Origin: Cryptomeria japonica
Taxonomy: Eukaryota; Streptophyta; Pinopsida; Cupressales; Cupressaceae
Assembly (NCBI RefSeq): GCF_030272615.1
Contig: NC_081414.1
Span: 2,669,501-2,733,500 of the forward strand
Length of the DNA stretch: 64,000 nt
Reading direction: 5' to 3'
The stretch's first letter is position 1, and each line of letters begins with the position of its first letter. Shown one piece after another: positions 34,802-46,950 of this stretch. The notes beneath the pieces are model-generated. The model had not been told where the DNA came from. It worked only from the letters and a program-made list of their open reading frames with translations, and made no database searches. The translations under genes were made by a program, and so were the position numbers.

Positions 34802-36297
34802 TGATAGTTCTGAGACTTAATATAAGTACAGATCCAATAGCCAACAAGATGAGAAGGGGGGGGGGGGTGAATCATACAAACTTAATCATCCATAAAAACA
34901 TCAGATTCAACCTCGGTAACATATATATCAATCATATAATAAAAAATTGTCAAACATGCAAACTCAAAAGCATATGAACAATATAAAACTCATAACACCA
35001 GATTTAACGTGGAAACCCAAATAGGGAAAAACCACTATGGTATTTTGGACCCACTAAGAAATATACTCTTCTAAAGTATGCTCGGTTAAAAGCAAATCCT
35101 ATTAAAGATTACAAACACATTGCTAGATGTGACCCGATTAAGGGATTTCCCTCAGATCTGTTAGGATCTTCACTTTGTTAGAAGTGACCTTGTCAAAGGA
35201 TTTTAAACACTCAATAAGAATGTCACCTTGCTAGAGGATTTACACATAAGACTGTTAAGTCCACTCGGTTAAGAGATTTTCTGTCACTTTCACAAAATAA
35301 CAGTAATAAAAATCTATCTGCAACTTCACATCTAAAATGCTAAAGAAGATTCCTATTTGTTCAATACAATCTAGACATAGAACTTATCTTGTCCCTCTGC
35401 TGGGCATCTATACTTTGTTATTCTAACAAGTCTTCAAGCTTCTGTGCTCGGTAATCACTATGTAGCATCCCTGTGCATACACTTGCCCGCATACATTGTT
35501 TATCAACAGTTTCCTATTTATAAACAATCTTCTAACCGCTTAATCTTATTGATCACATTTTCCATGATCAATCACAGCCATCAAATCTTCAATCTTGTCT
35601 AGGTTCAATGTATTCTTCAATCTGAAAATGTTTTACCCCACCTTGGAACTTGTGTTAGGGTATTGCGGTTCAATCTGAGCTATAGATCTTCTTGCCGATC
35701 TTTCTTTACCATAGATTCTTTAACAATCTTCATACATGGTTTACCAATCATTTAATTCACTCCAGCTCACCAGATTCCTTCATTAAATATCACATGTAAA
35801 CATTTAATGCATTCTGTTATAGCTCGGTTGTAACTCAGTGAATACTAAACTTCACTCGGTCGACATTCTACCTTCATTAACCGATAGCGATAACCTTAGG
35901 GTTTACCGACTAGGTTCTTTGCCTGGTAACATAGTATAGTATTAACCTTTACATTTTACAACATATGTATGATGTTAAAATAATCTAAAACATCATGATC
36001 TCATCATTGTCTGACTCAGTAGTAGTTGCCCATTGAATAACTTATCCCCTTATTCATCATATTCTTTCCTGTGTCTTTTACCGACTTCTTTATAATCTTC
36101 ATATCATACTTCTCAAGATATGGCAACATCATACTGAATTAGAAAATCAATTTCTTGACATCAATGACAAAATGATAATATCAAGATAGTAAAACATCTT
36201 TAATCAGTTATGTCCATAATCATCAACAACCTTCTCAATATCCTTATTGAAATGTCAACAATCTTTCATTGTCTATTATAATATAATATTGCCAACA
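34802..36297 (-). repeat. Element E1 5' LTR
   Basis: 1496 bp, minus-strand TGTTGGCAATATT...CAGAACTATCA. Contains a run of 13 or so G near 34856 whose exact length may be an assembly artefact. Confidence 0.9.
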
Positions 36298-36302
36298 CAA
36301 TA

Positions 36303-38142
36303 TGCCGGTGTGCAATAGAGAATACTGACCGGTTAGCCTCTGAAATCATATCATCTATCTCTTTTGGAGAGTAAACTGGGTAGACAACAAGTAATTTTTC
36401 AACTTTTATTTTCTTGTCAAACTCTACAACAACTTATCTTCTTGCTTCTAGTCTCTTGAATAGTTCATCTGGTAGTTCATCTACAACTTGCATCAAGAAC
36501 TTCTTGTAGATATCCAAGTGTAAGATAAAACTATTTTCAACCTTTTCTTTATCATCAACTGATATCGAGTCATATAGTTTGTTGATTTTTTTAAGTTGCC
36601 CTCCCTCTATTATTTCATCTAGCAATTTGTCAATTGGAGCAATATTTTGTTGAGTCCTTTTCTTTGGTATCAACTTTTTCTTTTTAGGAGTAGACTTCTT
36701 GACCGGGGGCCTTACTGCCTGTTGTTTTTACCCGGTTCTTCTAGGTGAAGGTGTGGATACCGGTGCAGGTTTCCTTTTCCTCACAACTCTTTTAAATGTT
36801 GTTGGCATGTCACTCTGTGAAGAAGTTGCTACTGGTGAAAGGTGAGTTTCTGGTTGTTGTGCTTGTAACTCATCTTCAGTGATACCATTTTTTTTTCAGT
36901 ACATCTTCTTTGATAGCCTTAGCCTGCCTTGAACCTCTCCTTATTGTTGCTTCTACTTTCTTCACTCTCTTCTTGGATTGAATTTGATTTTCAATGGTTT
37001 TAGCACTGCCAAATACCTCTTCCTTAGGTTCATTGGGTGCTTCCAGAAGGGCTTTAGCATATGTTTCAATGATGTGATCATCTATCTCATAACCCATTTC
37101 AGTAACCCAAGTTGTTCTTGGGATAACTGCTTCCATCTAGATCTCATCCTTCTTAATCACAAAGAATATGTCATCCTTATATTTATCTACAATTGCTTGT
37201 GATAATATTACTCTAGTGTTCATTCTGGCCTTTAATGCTTGAAAGTATTCATTAATATTCTTTTCTCTATTTTCACCCATGTTGTTCAATAGATCAGATA
37301 ACTGTTTGCTTACCGGTATGTCAAATCCAAGGTTCTTATTACCTATACCGAGCACCTATTTGGTTATATGTAGCATTAAGCAAACAAGTAAGTTACCAAA
37401 TCTAAATGTCCCTTTCTTGTCCTTCTTGATCTTTCCTAGATTGTCAATAAGTTCATCCTTTAACCATTCACATACATCAATTTTCACATTCTCATTAACC
37501 ATATCATGTGTACTTTTTATGCATAAGCTGGAAACTGAGTTAAGTTTGTTTGCATGAGTTGCTTTGTAACCTAATCATGCTAATGAATCTCACATTTATG
37601 TCAGTTACATCATTTACCCTTAAGGATCTTTTGTCAGATGTTGCACCTGTTAGGTTCATTACTAGGTCATTTGAGACCTTCTTTGTCTTGTCTGGTCTGT
37701 TACTGGTGGAAGGTAACCCTGTTACAGCTTTCACAACTTCCTTTGTAATTTTATGAACTGAATCTAGCCAAAAGAATGCACCATGTACCCTGCTCAATAC
37801 TATCCTAATAACTTCCTTAGGGAAATCCAGAATGCTGAGGATTTCAGTGAATCCTAGGGTTTCAATAATTTTGTGTTCAGGCTTCACATTACCAGAGTCA
37901 TCACATATGACAGTTTTGTACATGTCCTTGATTTCCTCATCACCTAATTCTTCTATGTGGCAATGGATGTATATTCTAGGGTCTTCTGCAAAAACAACTC
38001 CTTTGGGGATTTGGGAAAATGCACGAACATTATCATCCTTTTGAGCTATCTCGGGAACTAGCTGAAATACGAACCTAGGGCGTTTGATTACGTTGACTAC
38101 AGTAGGGTTTGCTATGAATTCAGGTATAGAAGAGGATGCCAT
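36303..38142 (-). pseudogene. Element F ORF2, N-terminal part
   Basis: Met at 38142 begins MASSSIPEFIANPTVVNVIK and is open for about 190 residues to a frame break near 37570. It continues in pieces (37137-37355, 36876-37136, 36434-36673) to the E1 insertion. A folded domain is suggested by alternating hydrophobic patterns: IYIHCHIEELGDEEIKDMYK, FFWLDSVHKITKEVVKAVTG, KDKKGTFRFGNLLVCLMLHI, IPRTTWVTEMGYEIDDHI. A basic stretch (KKRVKKVEATIRRGSRQAK) precedes the part cut by E1. No protease, integrase or RT motif is seen and no family is recognised. Total ORF2 without E1 is about 3.25 kb, over 1000 codons. Confidence 0.68.
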
Positions 38143-38440
38143 GATTATAAATACCTTTTTCTACCTTTGGAAAGATTGATTGCTGAAATGCTTTGCCTCT
38201 TTGCTTGAAATGCCTTAGCTTTGGAAATTTCATGCTCTTCGAATGTTTGAATGCTCAGTGAAGTGAAATGGAGCCAAAAACATTAATTTATAATGTCAAT
38301 CTGCCAACTACCATATTTAATGCTTGTCGGTTAAGTAATCACTTAACATATCTGCAGGTATAGAAGTAATTTCAACTTCTTACCATCAACTAAGGGAGTA
38401 ATAGCATATTTCTCATTTGATTGCTAAACCCTCAAAAGAA
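38143..38440 (-). other. Spacer between element F ORF1 and ORF2
   Basis: AT-rich, no sizeable minus-strand frame. It contains several GAAATGC-like words near 38180-38270 on the plus strand. No clear promoter motif. Confidence 0.4.
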
Positions 38441-39582
38441 TTTTCTTCAATTAGATGAAGAGACTCTTGTCGGTGGAGTGCTACTATGTTTTTCCCGTGG
38501 AGTGTTGCTTGGTTCTACCGGTGGAGGAGTATTCCCAACACCATTTAGGTCTGACTTTCTAATCCATTGTTTTGAGAATTATTGCTTAACTTCTTCAACC
38601 TTTTCTTTTCCTTTCAAACTAGAACCTTTGTTGTCTACCAGTGGTGCCTTACTTCTGCAAAATTTTGCAATATGTCCAATCTTGTTACATGCATAATAAG
38701 TCACATTATTTCTCTGAATAGCCTTTCCATAACCTATGCCAGTTTGTGTTCTGCATTGATTGGATAAGTGTCCAAATCTTCCACAAACATAACATCTCAC
38801 ATTCATTCTACAATTCTTAGAATTATGACCAACTTTGTTGCATTTTGAACATTGATCGGTGGGTGCATTGGTATTCTGATAATTTATAGATCTACAATGA
38901 TTTGCTCTATGACCATACTTGTTACAGTTAAAGCATTTGCCATTGAATTTATAAGAAGTAGTTTTCTTACCGGTTTGCTATGATCCTATGTGTTTGCAGT
39001 ACCAGAGCTTTCACCAACTTCAAAGCCAATTCCACAAGTGTCACCTTTAGGTTTTTGATTCTTCAGCAAGTTACCAAGTTCTTCTGAGTTTTTCTTGAAT
39101 TTCTCTTTATGCTGATTTGTAGTATCTAGTTCTCTTTCTAAGACTTCTTTCTGCCTCATCAGTTCATTTGAGTCATTTTAAGTGTGCATCAGATCTATCT
39201 TCAACAAATCATTTTCATAACTGAGTCTTGTGTTTTCATTTGCAGCATCACTTAGTCTTCTAGTCAAATCTTCTTCATTCTTCTTTCTATCTTCAATTTC
39301 TTTACAGAATCTCATAGTCATATCCTGCATCTCATTCTTTGTTGTCATGTTCTCTTGCTTCAGCTTGTTTATCATATCATTAAGAGTTTTTTTTTCATCA
39401 TTCTCATTTTGCATCTTTTCACAAATTTCTCTTCTCTTGTTTCTTGAAATAGTAAATTTTTCTTGAAGTGCTTGAATAATATCCTAAGTTGCTTTTAGGT
39501 CATCTTCAAGTTTGATATTTTTCTATTTTTCTCCGTCATAGTCTGAGAGAGCTGCTTCAAGTTGCTTCATCAAGTTTTCCAT
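38441..39582 (-). pseudogene. Element F ORF1: coiled coil plus four CCHC zinc knuckles
   Basis: Met at 39582 starts MENLMKQLEAALSDYDGEK. A coiled-coil-like region (39178-39560) includes MINKLKQENMTTKNEMQDM and ENTRLSYENDLLKIDLMHT. Then come four knuckles at about 38645-38930: CFNCNKYGHRANHC, CSKCNKVGHNSKNC, CYVCGRFGHLSNQC and YYACNKIGHIAKFC, the last with its first Cys changed to Tyr. Copia Gag usually has one or two knuckles and an N-terminal capsid fold; neither holds here. It probably binds nucleic acid and may replace Gag or pair with a helper Gag. Several stops and frame breaks. Confidence 0.75.
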
Positions 39583-39639
39583 CTCTACCAGTGTCAAGAT
39601 CTTCCTCAACTTGTTAGGCTTTTGAAAATAGAGGACCAA

Positions 39640-39653
39640 GCTCTAATACCAAT
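39640..39653 (-). promoter_or_regulatory. Element F primer-binding site
   Basis: Minus-strand ATTGGTATTAGAGC, one base off the initiator-Met type site of E1. Confidence 0.8.
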
Positions 39654-40440
39654 TGTTAGGATTCCCACAGATACTGAGAGGGGGGTGAATCAATATCTAA
39701 CCGGTTATAAGATTTTCTTAACTTAAAACATGTAGAGCATATTAATACTGTGTACCGGTAAACATAAAGTAATCCAATAAACAGAGAAAAAAGCAACCAC
39801 ATGAAAAACACACCATAACACAATATTTTAATGAGGAAACCTGGTGTGGAAAAAACCTCGGTGGGATTTGTGACCCACAATATTCACTTATTGGCCAATA
39901 AGAGAATATTACTGCTACAAGAGGGGCCTGCACATGCAGGAAGGCCAAGTTCCTAGAACTCACTACTCAAATACAAAATAGGAAGTCTCACTGACTTACA
40001 AAATGGATTATATAAATCCAGTGTCTTGTACTGCTTCAAAATAGCATCTATAATGCCAGATCCAGTACCAGTTTCTGCTCTGCTTCTTACATAAACCCTT
40101 AACCTATATTTCGCATAATAGGTCTGCCTTATTTCGCCTAATTACATTCCTCTATCTATTTACAAATGTTCTACAATGATCTCTCTTATATAAGAGTCAT
40201 TTTACAAATTGCCAAGTCGGCTTACAATGATTTTTCAATAATAAACAAAATATATTAACAACAAAATTATTGTCGGCTTTTGTGCCGGTATGCTTCCTTT
40301 TATTGTCGATGCCGATGTAGAATCTAACTTTGCTGATGTCGATGGATTGCCTTGCCGGTGTCATAGGAATGTAAGGTTTCCATCAATGACAAAACCTTTA
40401 ATCACCTACAATGTCTCATTGGAGTGTGCATTTGCCAACA
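39654..40440 (-). repeat. Element F 5' LTR
   Basis: 787 bp, same ends as 26125-26927. The tract GAGAGGGGGGTGAATCA near its plus-strand start is the complement of the C-run motif near the 3' end of the other copia LTRs here. Confidence 0.9.
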
Positions 40441-42795
40441 ATTTATAACTGGTGTTAGAGGGAAAGTAGTTCCTTCACTAGGCAGAACTTATTGCTGACT
40501 GTATGAGAGAACAACTGAGCATGGAAAACAAGCTCAAACAAAACTTCTTCATGTCTTCTTATTTGTCACGTGTCAAAGAAATAATGAGAATTCCTAGAAA
40601 ACTTGCTGAAGGGGATGTTTTTGTATATGACTTTTACCCCATGTTGCAAAGAGATAATGCATTGCAAGACTTTAGGAAAGTTCATAATGCTTTCTTGGGG
40701 GACCTATGTTATGAATTGAAGAACATGAAGTCAAAAAGAATGTCTGAAGATGCCCAGGCCTTGGTGAAAATATATGGTGGCTTCTTTGTTCAATTTCCTT
40801 GTTTTTGTTATATAAGGGTAGGTGGTTTCGAAGATGAACCTTTCAAACTTCCTCATTTTTGTTCAGATTGCTTTGTCCTTGCTGAGATTTGTAGACAGTT
40901 GTCTGCTGTAATTAAGAAAGCTCAACCCAAGGATAAATGGGAAGATCATTTCCCTGTTCAATTGGGCACTTTATTCTGTAGTTCAATGTCAGATGCGTTG
41001 AACATGGGAGCTGACTTCAAGAATTTCAATTTTAAACTGTATCAAGAAAGGAATGGCTTTGATAATAAAGGTTTCTCATAGAGTCTCAGTTTGATGTCGC
41101 ACCTTCCTATCCCACACTTGGAAGACTTTTGGGAATATTATTGTGATGAACTTGAAGTGTTTAGGAGAGAAAATATGAGAATGGTTCTGGAACAGGTAGT
41201 TTCACTGCAGGTGAAACTTGATATAAGTGGGATTGAAGAAGATTATCTAGAGCTATTTGAACTGGGGTATCTAGATCAAACTAAGCTGGAAACATCCTAT
41301 ATTAATTGGGATGTGGAAGAAGAAGAAGATATACAGCTCAGAACAAAAAGACTCTTGGAGATAACTGCAAATTGGGTTAATAAGAAAAGAGCAATGAAAT
41401 CGGGCATCAAGATTGGTCTTGCAAGAGATAATGTGGTTTCTCTACGTTCTCCAAAATGCTTTTCTAACCTTACTTCTATGCCTATTCATGCAGGTAAAAA
41501 TAAGAAGTCATCTCACACCAAGCACGAGCCTAATCCTGCTTTGAACTTTCCTGCTGCTTGATATACAAGCTCATAGAGTGTTGCATAGAAGAAAATGGAC
41601 CAGGTCAGAGACACAGAGGTGAAAGACAAGACCCTCAATCCTTAGATTTTGTAGGTTGAGGACCTTGATAGTGACATTTTCAACACCACAGATTCCCATG
41701 CAATAACTGTAGCCATGACACCACCACCTAAAGTAACTAGAAGAACAACTAGTTCAGGCACAAGTCCCAAATGGTTACCTACTTCAGTAAGTAAGAAACG
41801 GAGCTCGATCCCAGTGTCAATCCCAATTCAAGACATGGTGGTCAAATACATGGAAAAAGGACCTAAATAGAAGAAGTTCAAAACAACCACCAGGTTGGAC
41901 GCTGATGAAAAGACCAGGAGATGGGTTCCTGAAATTGCTTCCTTTAAAACCGAGGAAAGTAAAGAAATAAATGCAGAAGATTTTGAGGTCACCAAAGTAG
42001 ATCTCACCAACATGAGCAGGGACTTTGATAACCATCTTTTCAATGTGACGGCTAAGAAAATGCTCATCAGGTCAGAGAAAGATGGACAAGAGAAAAGGGA
42101 ACTAAAATGACATATCAAGGTTTTAGCCCAATTCATTGATAGCCTAGGCTATTTTGGAGCACTTCCTGTATCTCAAACTTCATAAAACTTCAATCCCACT
42201 TCATCGGAGAACAAGAAACTGATGAATCAAGTTCAACAAACCAAGACCATCGCAGGGGCTATAGAAAAATGGATTGAAGGGGTGATCAAGGATGGCGAAA
42301 AATATATTACAGATTCCAGGAAGCTACACGATGAAATTCAAAACCTCACTACGGAGATCCAAAATTAGATTGTGTCATGGGAAAAGGAGGAGCATAAGTG
42401 GGAGAACGTATTACCCATGTTCACCAAGATAGAAAAATATGGAGCCACAGAGTTTTTAGCAAAAAATTCAGTAAAGTTGGTAACTGACGAGTGCCAACTC
42501 TTTGTGTTGAAGAAAACTATAGTGTGGCGGTTAATTACATTCAAGACTGTAATCTCTGACACTAAAGCCTTCGTTTACGAGCTCCGAGAACTTCAATATA
42601 GTTTGGTCAATGATAATAAAGTGGTTAACCTAGATCATGATTGACAACTAGGACTTGGTGGGTTGAATACACAGGATGCAGTAAAGGCATTTAACTGCAC
42701 ATGGAGAACGTTAGGGCCAAAGGAAACTTTATTTCTAAAGATATAACACAGGTTGCTTGAATTGAATCCATGACGTTCATTGGCAATGATCAGTT
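40441..42795 (+). repeat. Element B 3' LTR, segment 2
   Basis: Resumes after F and aligns with the 5' LTR from 40929 (matching 14834) to the E2 target site CAGTT at 42791-42795. Confidence 0.88.
40446..42795 (+). pseudogene. LTR-borne ORF, element B 3' copy, central part
   Basis: The best preserved stretch of the LTR ORF: open 40503-41081 and 41091-41561, then broken pieces to 42644. It contains VHNAFLGDLCYELKNMKSK, GGFFVQFPCFCYIRVGGFED, KLPHFCSD, FDNKGFS and DELEVFRREN. The segments VNDAFLMGMARKLEG, GSFYTQFDRFTYLIIGGFEK, KLPRFPSD, FDNK and DDVEVFKRSF in element C line up in the same order. The tail (41895-42440) is charged and coiled-coil-like. Its presence in both LTRs of B, and in C, argues for an element gene. 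Function unknown. Confidence 0.78.
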
Positions 42796-44288
42796 TGTTG
42801 GAATTATAACAAACAATAAGAGATTGTTGGCATTTCAATTAGGATATTGAGAAGGTTGTTGATAATTATGGATATAACTGATTAAGGATGTTTACTGTCT
42901 TCACAATATTATTTTGTCATTGATGTCAAGAAATTGATTTTCTGATTTAGTATGATGTTGCCATATCTTAACAAGTATGTTTTGAAGAGAATTAAGATGT
43001 CGGTAAAAGACACAGAAAGAATGTGATGAATAAGGGGAGGAATAAGTTATTCAATGGGAAACTATTACCGAATTAGACAATGATGAGATCATGTTGTTTA
43101 GATTGTTCTGATATCCTACATATGCTATTGTTTGTAAGGTTAATACTATACTATGTTACCGAGCAAGGAACCTAGTTGGTAAACCCTAAGGAACCTAGTC
43201 GGTAAACCCTAAGGTTATCGCTATCGGTTAATGAAGGCAGAATGTCTACCGAGTGAAGTTTAGTATTTACCGAGTTACAACCAAGTAATAACAAAATGCA
43301 TTGGATGAGTACATGCATTATTTAATGATGGAAGCTGATGAGTTGGTTATGATTAAATGATTGATACAATGTGTATGAAGTTTGTTAACGATCTATGGCA
43401 ATGGAAGATCTACAACTCAGATTGAACTGCAATACCCTAGCACAAGTTCCAAGAAATGTATGCAAGTTCCAAGGTGAGGTAAAACATTTTCAGATCGAAG
43501 GATACATTGAACCTAGTCAAGTTTGAAGATCTGATGGCTATGATTGATCATGGGAAATGTGATCAAATAGATTAAGCGGTTAGCAAAATGTTTATAAATA
43601 AGGAACTGTTGATAAACAATGCGTGCGGGCAAGTGTAAGCACAATGATGCTACATAGTGATTACCGAGCACAAAAGCTTGAAGACCTATTTGAATAACAG
43701 AGTAAGGAGCCCAGTAGAGGGACAAGATAAGTCCTATGACTAGATTGTATTGAGCAAATAAGAATCTTCTTTAGCATTTTAGATGCAAAGTTGCAGACAT
43801 ACTCATTACTGTTATTTATTTGTAAGTGACAGAAAATCTCTTAATCGAGTGGACTTAACAGTCTTATTTGTAAATCCTCTAGCAAGGTGACATTCTGATT
43901 GAGTGTTTGAAACACTTTAACAAGGTCACCTCTAACAAGGTGAAGATCCTAACAGATCTTAGGGAAATCCCTTAACCGGGTCACATCTAGCAATGTGTTT
44001 GTAATCTTTAACAGGATTTGCTTTTAACCGAGCATACTCTAGAAGAGTATATTTCTTAGTGGGTTCAAAATCCCATAGTGGTTTTTACCTATTTGGGTTT
44101 CCACGTTAAATCTGGTGTTATGAGTGTTGTTATGATTATGTGTTCTTAAGTTTGCATGTTTTACAGTTTTGGTTACATATATCTGTTAAAGCTACCGGGG
44201 TTGAATCTGTTGAATATATTGAAGATTAAGTTTGTATGATTCACCCCCCCCCCTCTCATCTTATTAACAATTGGCATCAGAGCTAACA
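42796..44288 (+). repeat. Element E2 5' LTR
   Basis: 1493 bp, TGTTGGAATT...GAGCTAACA. Near its end it holds ATTGGCATCAGAGC (44270-44283), a copy of the primer-site sequence inside the LTR. A tandem GGAACCTAGT(T/C)GGTAAACC repeat lies near 43165-43210. Confidence 0.9.
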
Positions 44289-44302
44289 ATTAGTATCAGA
44301 GC
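44289..44302 (+). promoter_or_regulatory. Element E2 primer-binding site
   Basis: ATTAGTATCAGAGC immediately after the 5' LTR, one base from the initiator-Met type site. Confidence 0.82.
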
Positions 44303-44352
44303 TTTGGACTCCAGAAGAAAAGTTTAAAGGTACTTGAGGAAAAGATCCAAAG

Positions 44353-45228
44353 ATGTATAAGAGGGATGCACTGAAGCTATACAAGTCAAGTTTCTCTACA
44401 TGGCAGAAAAGGATGAATCTGCACCTATCAGGAATTGGAGAATATGTTGTATATTATCTAGAGAATGGTTTCATTACACATAGCACCTATCCATTGACAA
44501 TGGAAGAGATAAAGGCAAAGCAAGAACATATTCAAGCAATGATTGAAATAATATCTGCATTGACCGACTCAGAGTTTAATGATCTAGAAGGCTGCAATGA
44601 TGACAAGGCAATGTGGGACAAGCTCATATCTGTGTATGGTGGTGATGAACATGTCTAAAGAGCAAAAGTGGATAGTCTAAGAGGACAACTTGAATCTATG
44701 AGAATGAATGAAGGTGAGAACATAACCCAGTACAGTACAAGGTTAAAGGACACTATCAATCAAATCAAAGGAGCAGGACGAACCATTGAAGAGAAGGATG
44801 TCGCAAGTAAGTTATTAAGAACCCTTCTACCTGCTTATGCAATCTGAGTCTTTGCAATCAATGAATTGAGGTCTGTACCTAATATACCAGTTTCTTTGGA
44901 TGCGACTATTGGTAAGCTACATGCATTTGAGTTAAGTAACTTTGATAACAGTGGGTCTTCGATAAATAAAGTTGAGTCTGCATTTAGTTCTTTTCATCTT
45001 GATGAATCTGATGATTACAATGATAGAAAGTATAAGTACTCTGAAGGGAATCACAGTGGAGCAAGTGAAAGATTTTGCAAAAACATGGAGGAGGTACACA
45101 AACTTTATGAAGAAATCAAAAAGCAAGAAGAGTTTGAAGCACTATTAGCCAGAAGGCTACCAAGAGGAAAAGGTAAGTACAAAGGAAAGTTGCCTTTGAA
45201 ATGTTTTAACTATGATAGAATATGACAT
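44353..45228 (+). pseudogene. Element E2 Gag
   Basis: Begins MYKRDALKLYKSSFSTWQKR and is open to a stop at about 44656. It resumes in frame 1 to another stop (AIRV became AI-stop-V near 44845) and on to 45225. The knuckle is damaged: second Cys to Tyr (CFNYDRI) and the Gly before His to a stop. Otherwise co-linear with E1 Gag. Confidence 0.87.
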
Positions 45229-46926
45229 ATGGCTTCTAATTGTCCTGACAAAGAATCCAGTGAAAAGAGAGATTACCGAGATGACAAACAGAAAGATAAT
45301 CATTACAGAGGACATCGAGACTTCAGAAGAAGAGATAAAAAGACATGTCTAATAGCTAATGAGGAATCTAATGATGATAAATCAGATGAAACTGATACAG
45401 AGGAAGTTGTTTATGTGGCTATCAAAGATGGATTAGATGAAGAAAGGTACGAAGAAAAAGCTTTAATATCTCACATAAATACTAATGATTCTTGGATCAT
45501 AGATAGTGGATGCTCACATCACTTGACAGGTGATAAACACAAGTTTGTTATATTAGAAGATTATGATGGAGGTTATGTAAGATTTGGTAATGATGCACCA
45601 TGTCCAGTGAGAGGTAAAGGATCTATAACACTTCTTGACAATGCTAAATGTAATGATGTTTATTGGGTTGAAGGTTTGAAATACAATTTGTTGAGTGTAG
45701 CATAGCTAAACAATACAAGATACCAAATAGAGTTTCAGAAAGGAATTGTCAAAGTTCATGACAAGCATGGAAAGTTAGCAACTACTGGGACACAAACAAA
45801 AGGTAACACATTTCACCTTGACTCAACTCAAAATAAGTGTCTATATGCAAAGATAGATGATACCTGGTTATGGCATAAAAGGTTTTGTCATGTAAATTTT
45901 GATAATCTGATCAAAATAAGCAAGAAGCACCGAGTAAGAGGTCTACTGAGTCTTGAGAAACCAGAGAATGCTATGTGCCGAGGATGCCAAATTGGTAAGA
46001 TGACAAGATCAAGATTTACAAGTAAGTCCTACACTTCTAAGGGAATTTTAGATCTTGTGCATACTGGTCTTTGTGGTCCTATGAAAATTCAGAGTTATTA
46101 TGGTGATAAGTATTTCATATTATTTGTGGATGATTACTCAAGGATGATGCCAGTAATGTTTTTAAAAGAAAAATCAAAAGCTTTTCAAATGTTTAAATGG
46201 TACAAGGCAAGAGTTGAAAATGAAACAAGAAGACAACTAAAATGTCTTAGATCTGATAGAGGAGGAGAGTTCACTTCTGATGAATTTAACTTATACTACA
46301 ATGATCATGGTATAAAGAGGCAAGTATCTGCACCGAGAACACCCCAGCAAAATGGGATAGCCGAGAGAAGAAACAAATCAATTGTGGATTGTGCAAGAAC
46401 CTTGATGATAGAAAAGAAGGCACCTCAAACATTTTGGAGAGAAGCAATCAGCACTGCAATTTACACCCTGAACCAAGTACAACTGAAGAAAGGAAATTTG
46501 AAGACACCATATGAAAATTGGTATGACAAGAAACATAATGTAAGTTATTTTAAAATCTTTGGAAGTAGATGCTATGTTCACAAAGATGACATAAATGGTA
46601 AGTTTGATCAGAAAAGTGAAGAAGGACCATTTCTTGGTTATTCTTCTAGAAGCAAAGCATTTAAATGTCTGATCAAATCATCTAACAAAATAGTAGAAAG
46701 TGAAAATGTGAAAATTGATGAATTTGTAGAAAGAAATGATGAAGGAAACTCCAAAGAACCAGAAGATTATGAAGGATTTGTATATGTTCAACCGAAAAGT
46801 CCTACCGAGAAAATTGCTGAAGGAAATGAAGAGAATATCCAGTTACTGAGTGATGAAGAAGATCATACAAAATCTACCGAGCCTATATTAGCCAAGTATG
46901 TCAGAAGGAATCATGCATCAAGTTAG
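45229..46926 (+). pseudogene. Element E2 protease, integrase and linker
   Basis: Protease site WIIDSGCSHHLTGD is intact. A CAG to TAG stop follows NLLSVA at about 45703. Integrase HHCC is present (LWHKRFCHVNFDNL ... CRGCQIGKM). The first catalytic Asp is Gly in LVHTGLCGPM, while the second (LRSDRGGEF) and the Glu (NGIAERRNKS) remain. The frame from 45973 to 46926 is open for 317 residues and ends in the acidic linker. Confidence 0.9.
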
Positions 46927-46950
46927 ATTATAGGAGATAAGAATGATCCA

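Larger units (their letters stand above)
28571..36297 (-). mobile_element. Element E1: Ty1/copia LTR retrotransposon
   Basis: 7727 bp inside F's ORF2, TSD CAATA at 28566-28570 and 36298-36302, both perfect. LTRs 28571-30083 and 34802-36297. Gag, protease, integrase, reverse transcriptase and RNase H are all identifiable on the minus strand. It is the same family as E2 at protein level. A few stops, a frameshift in the Gag knuckle and a changed integrase Asp inactivate it. The three purine tracts before the 3' LTR recall the repeated tracts described for Sireviruses. Confidence 0.93.
26125..40440 (-). mobile_element. Element F: non-autonomous copia-like LTR element with novel ORFs
   Basis: 14.3 kb including E1, about 6.6 kb without it. 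LTRs are 26125-26927 and 39654-40440, flanked by ATGTA (26120-26124) and ATTTA (40441-40445), one mismatch. Minus-strand order: 5' LTR, initiator-Met primer site, ORF1 (coiled coil plus four CCHC knuckles), ORF2 (folded domain, low-complexity middle, coiled coil), three purine tracts, 3' LTR. No protease, integrase, reverse transcriptase or RNase H motif is seen. Primer site and purine tracts match those of E1/E2/A, so enzymes of a copia relative are the likely helper. Confidence 0.85.

Noticed and set aside
26125-40440. F as a decayed copia element that simply lost pol
   Set aside because: The space of pol is filled by a long, different coding relic with its own start and composition; I see no pol fragments in it.
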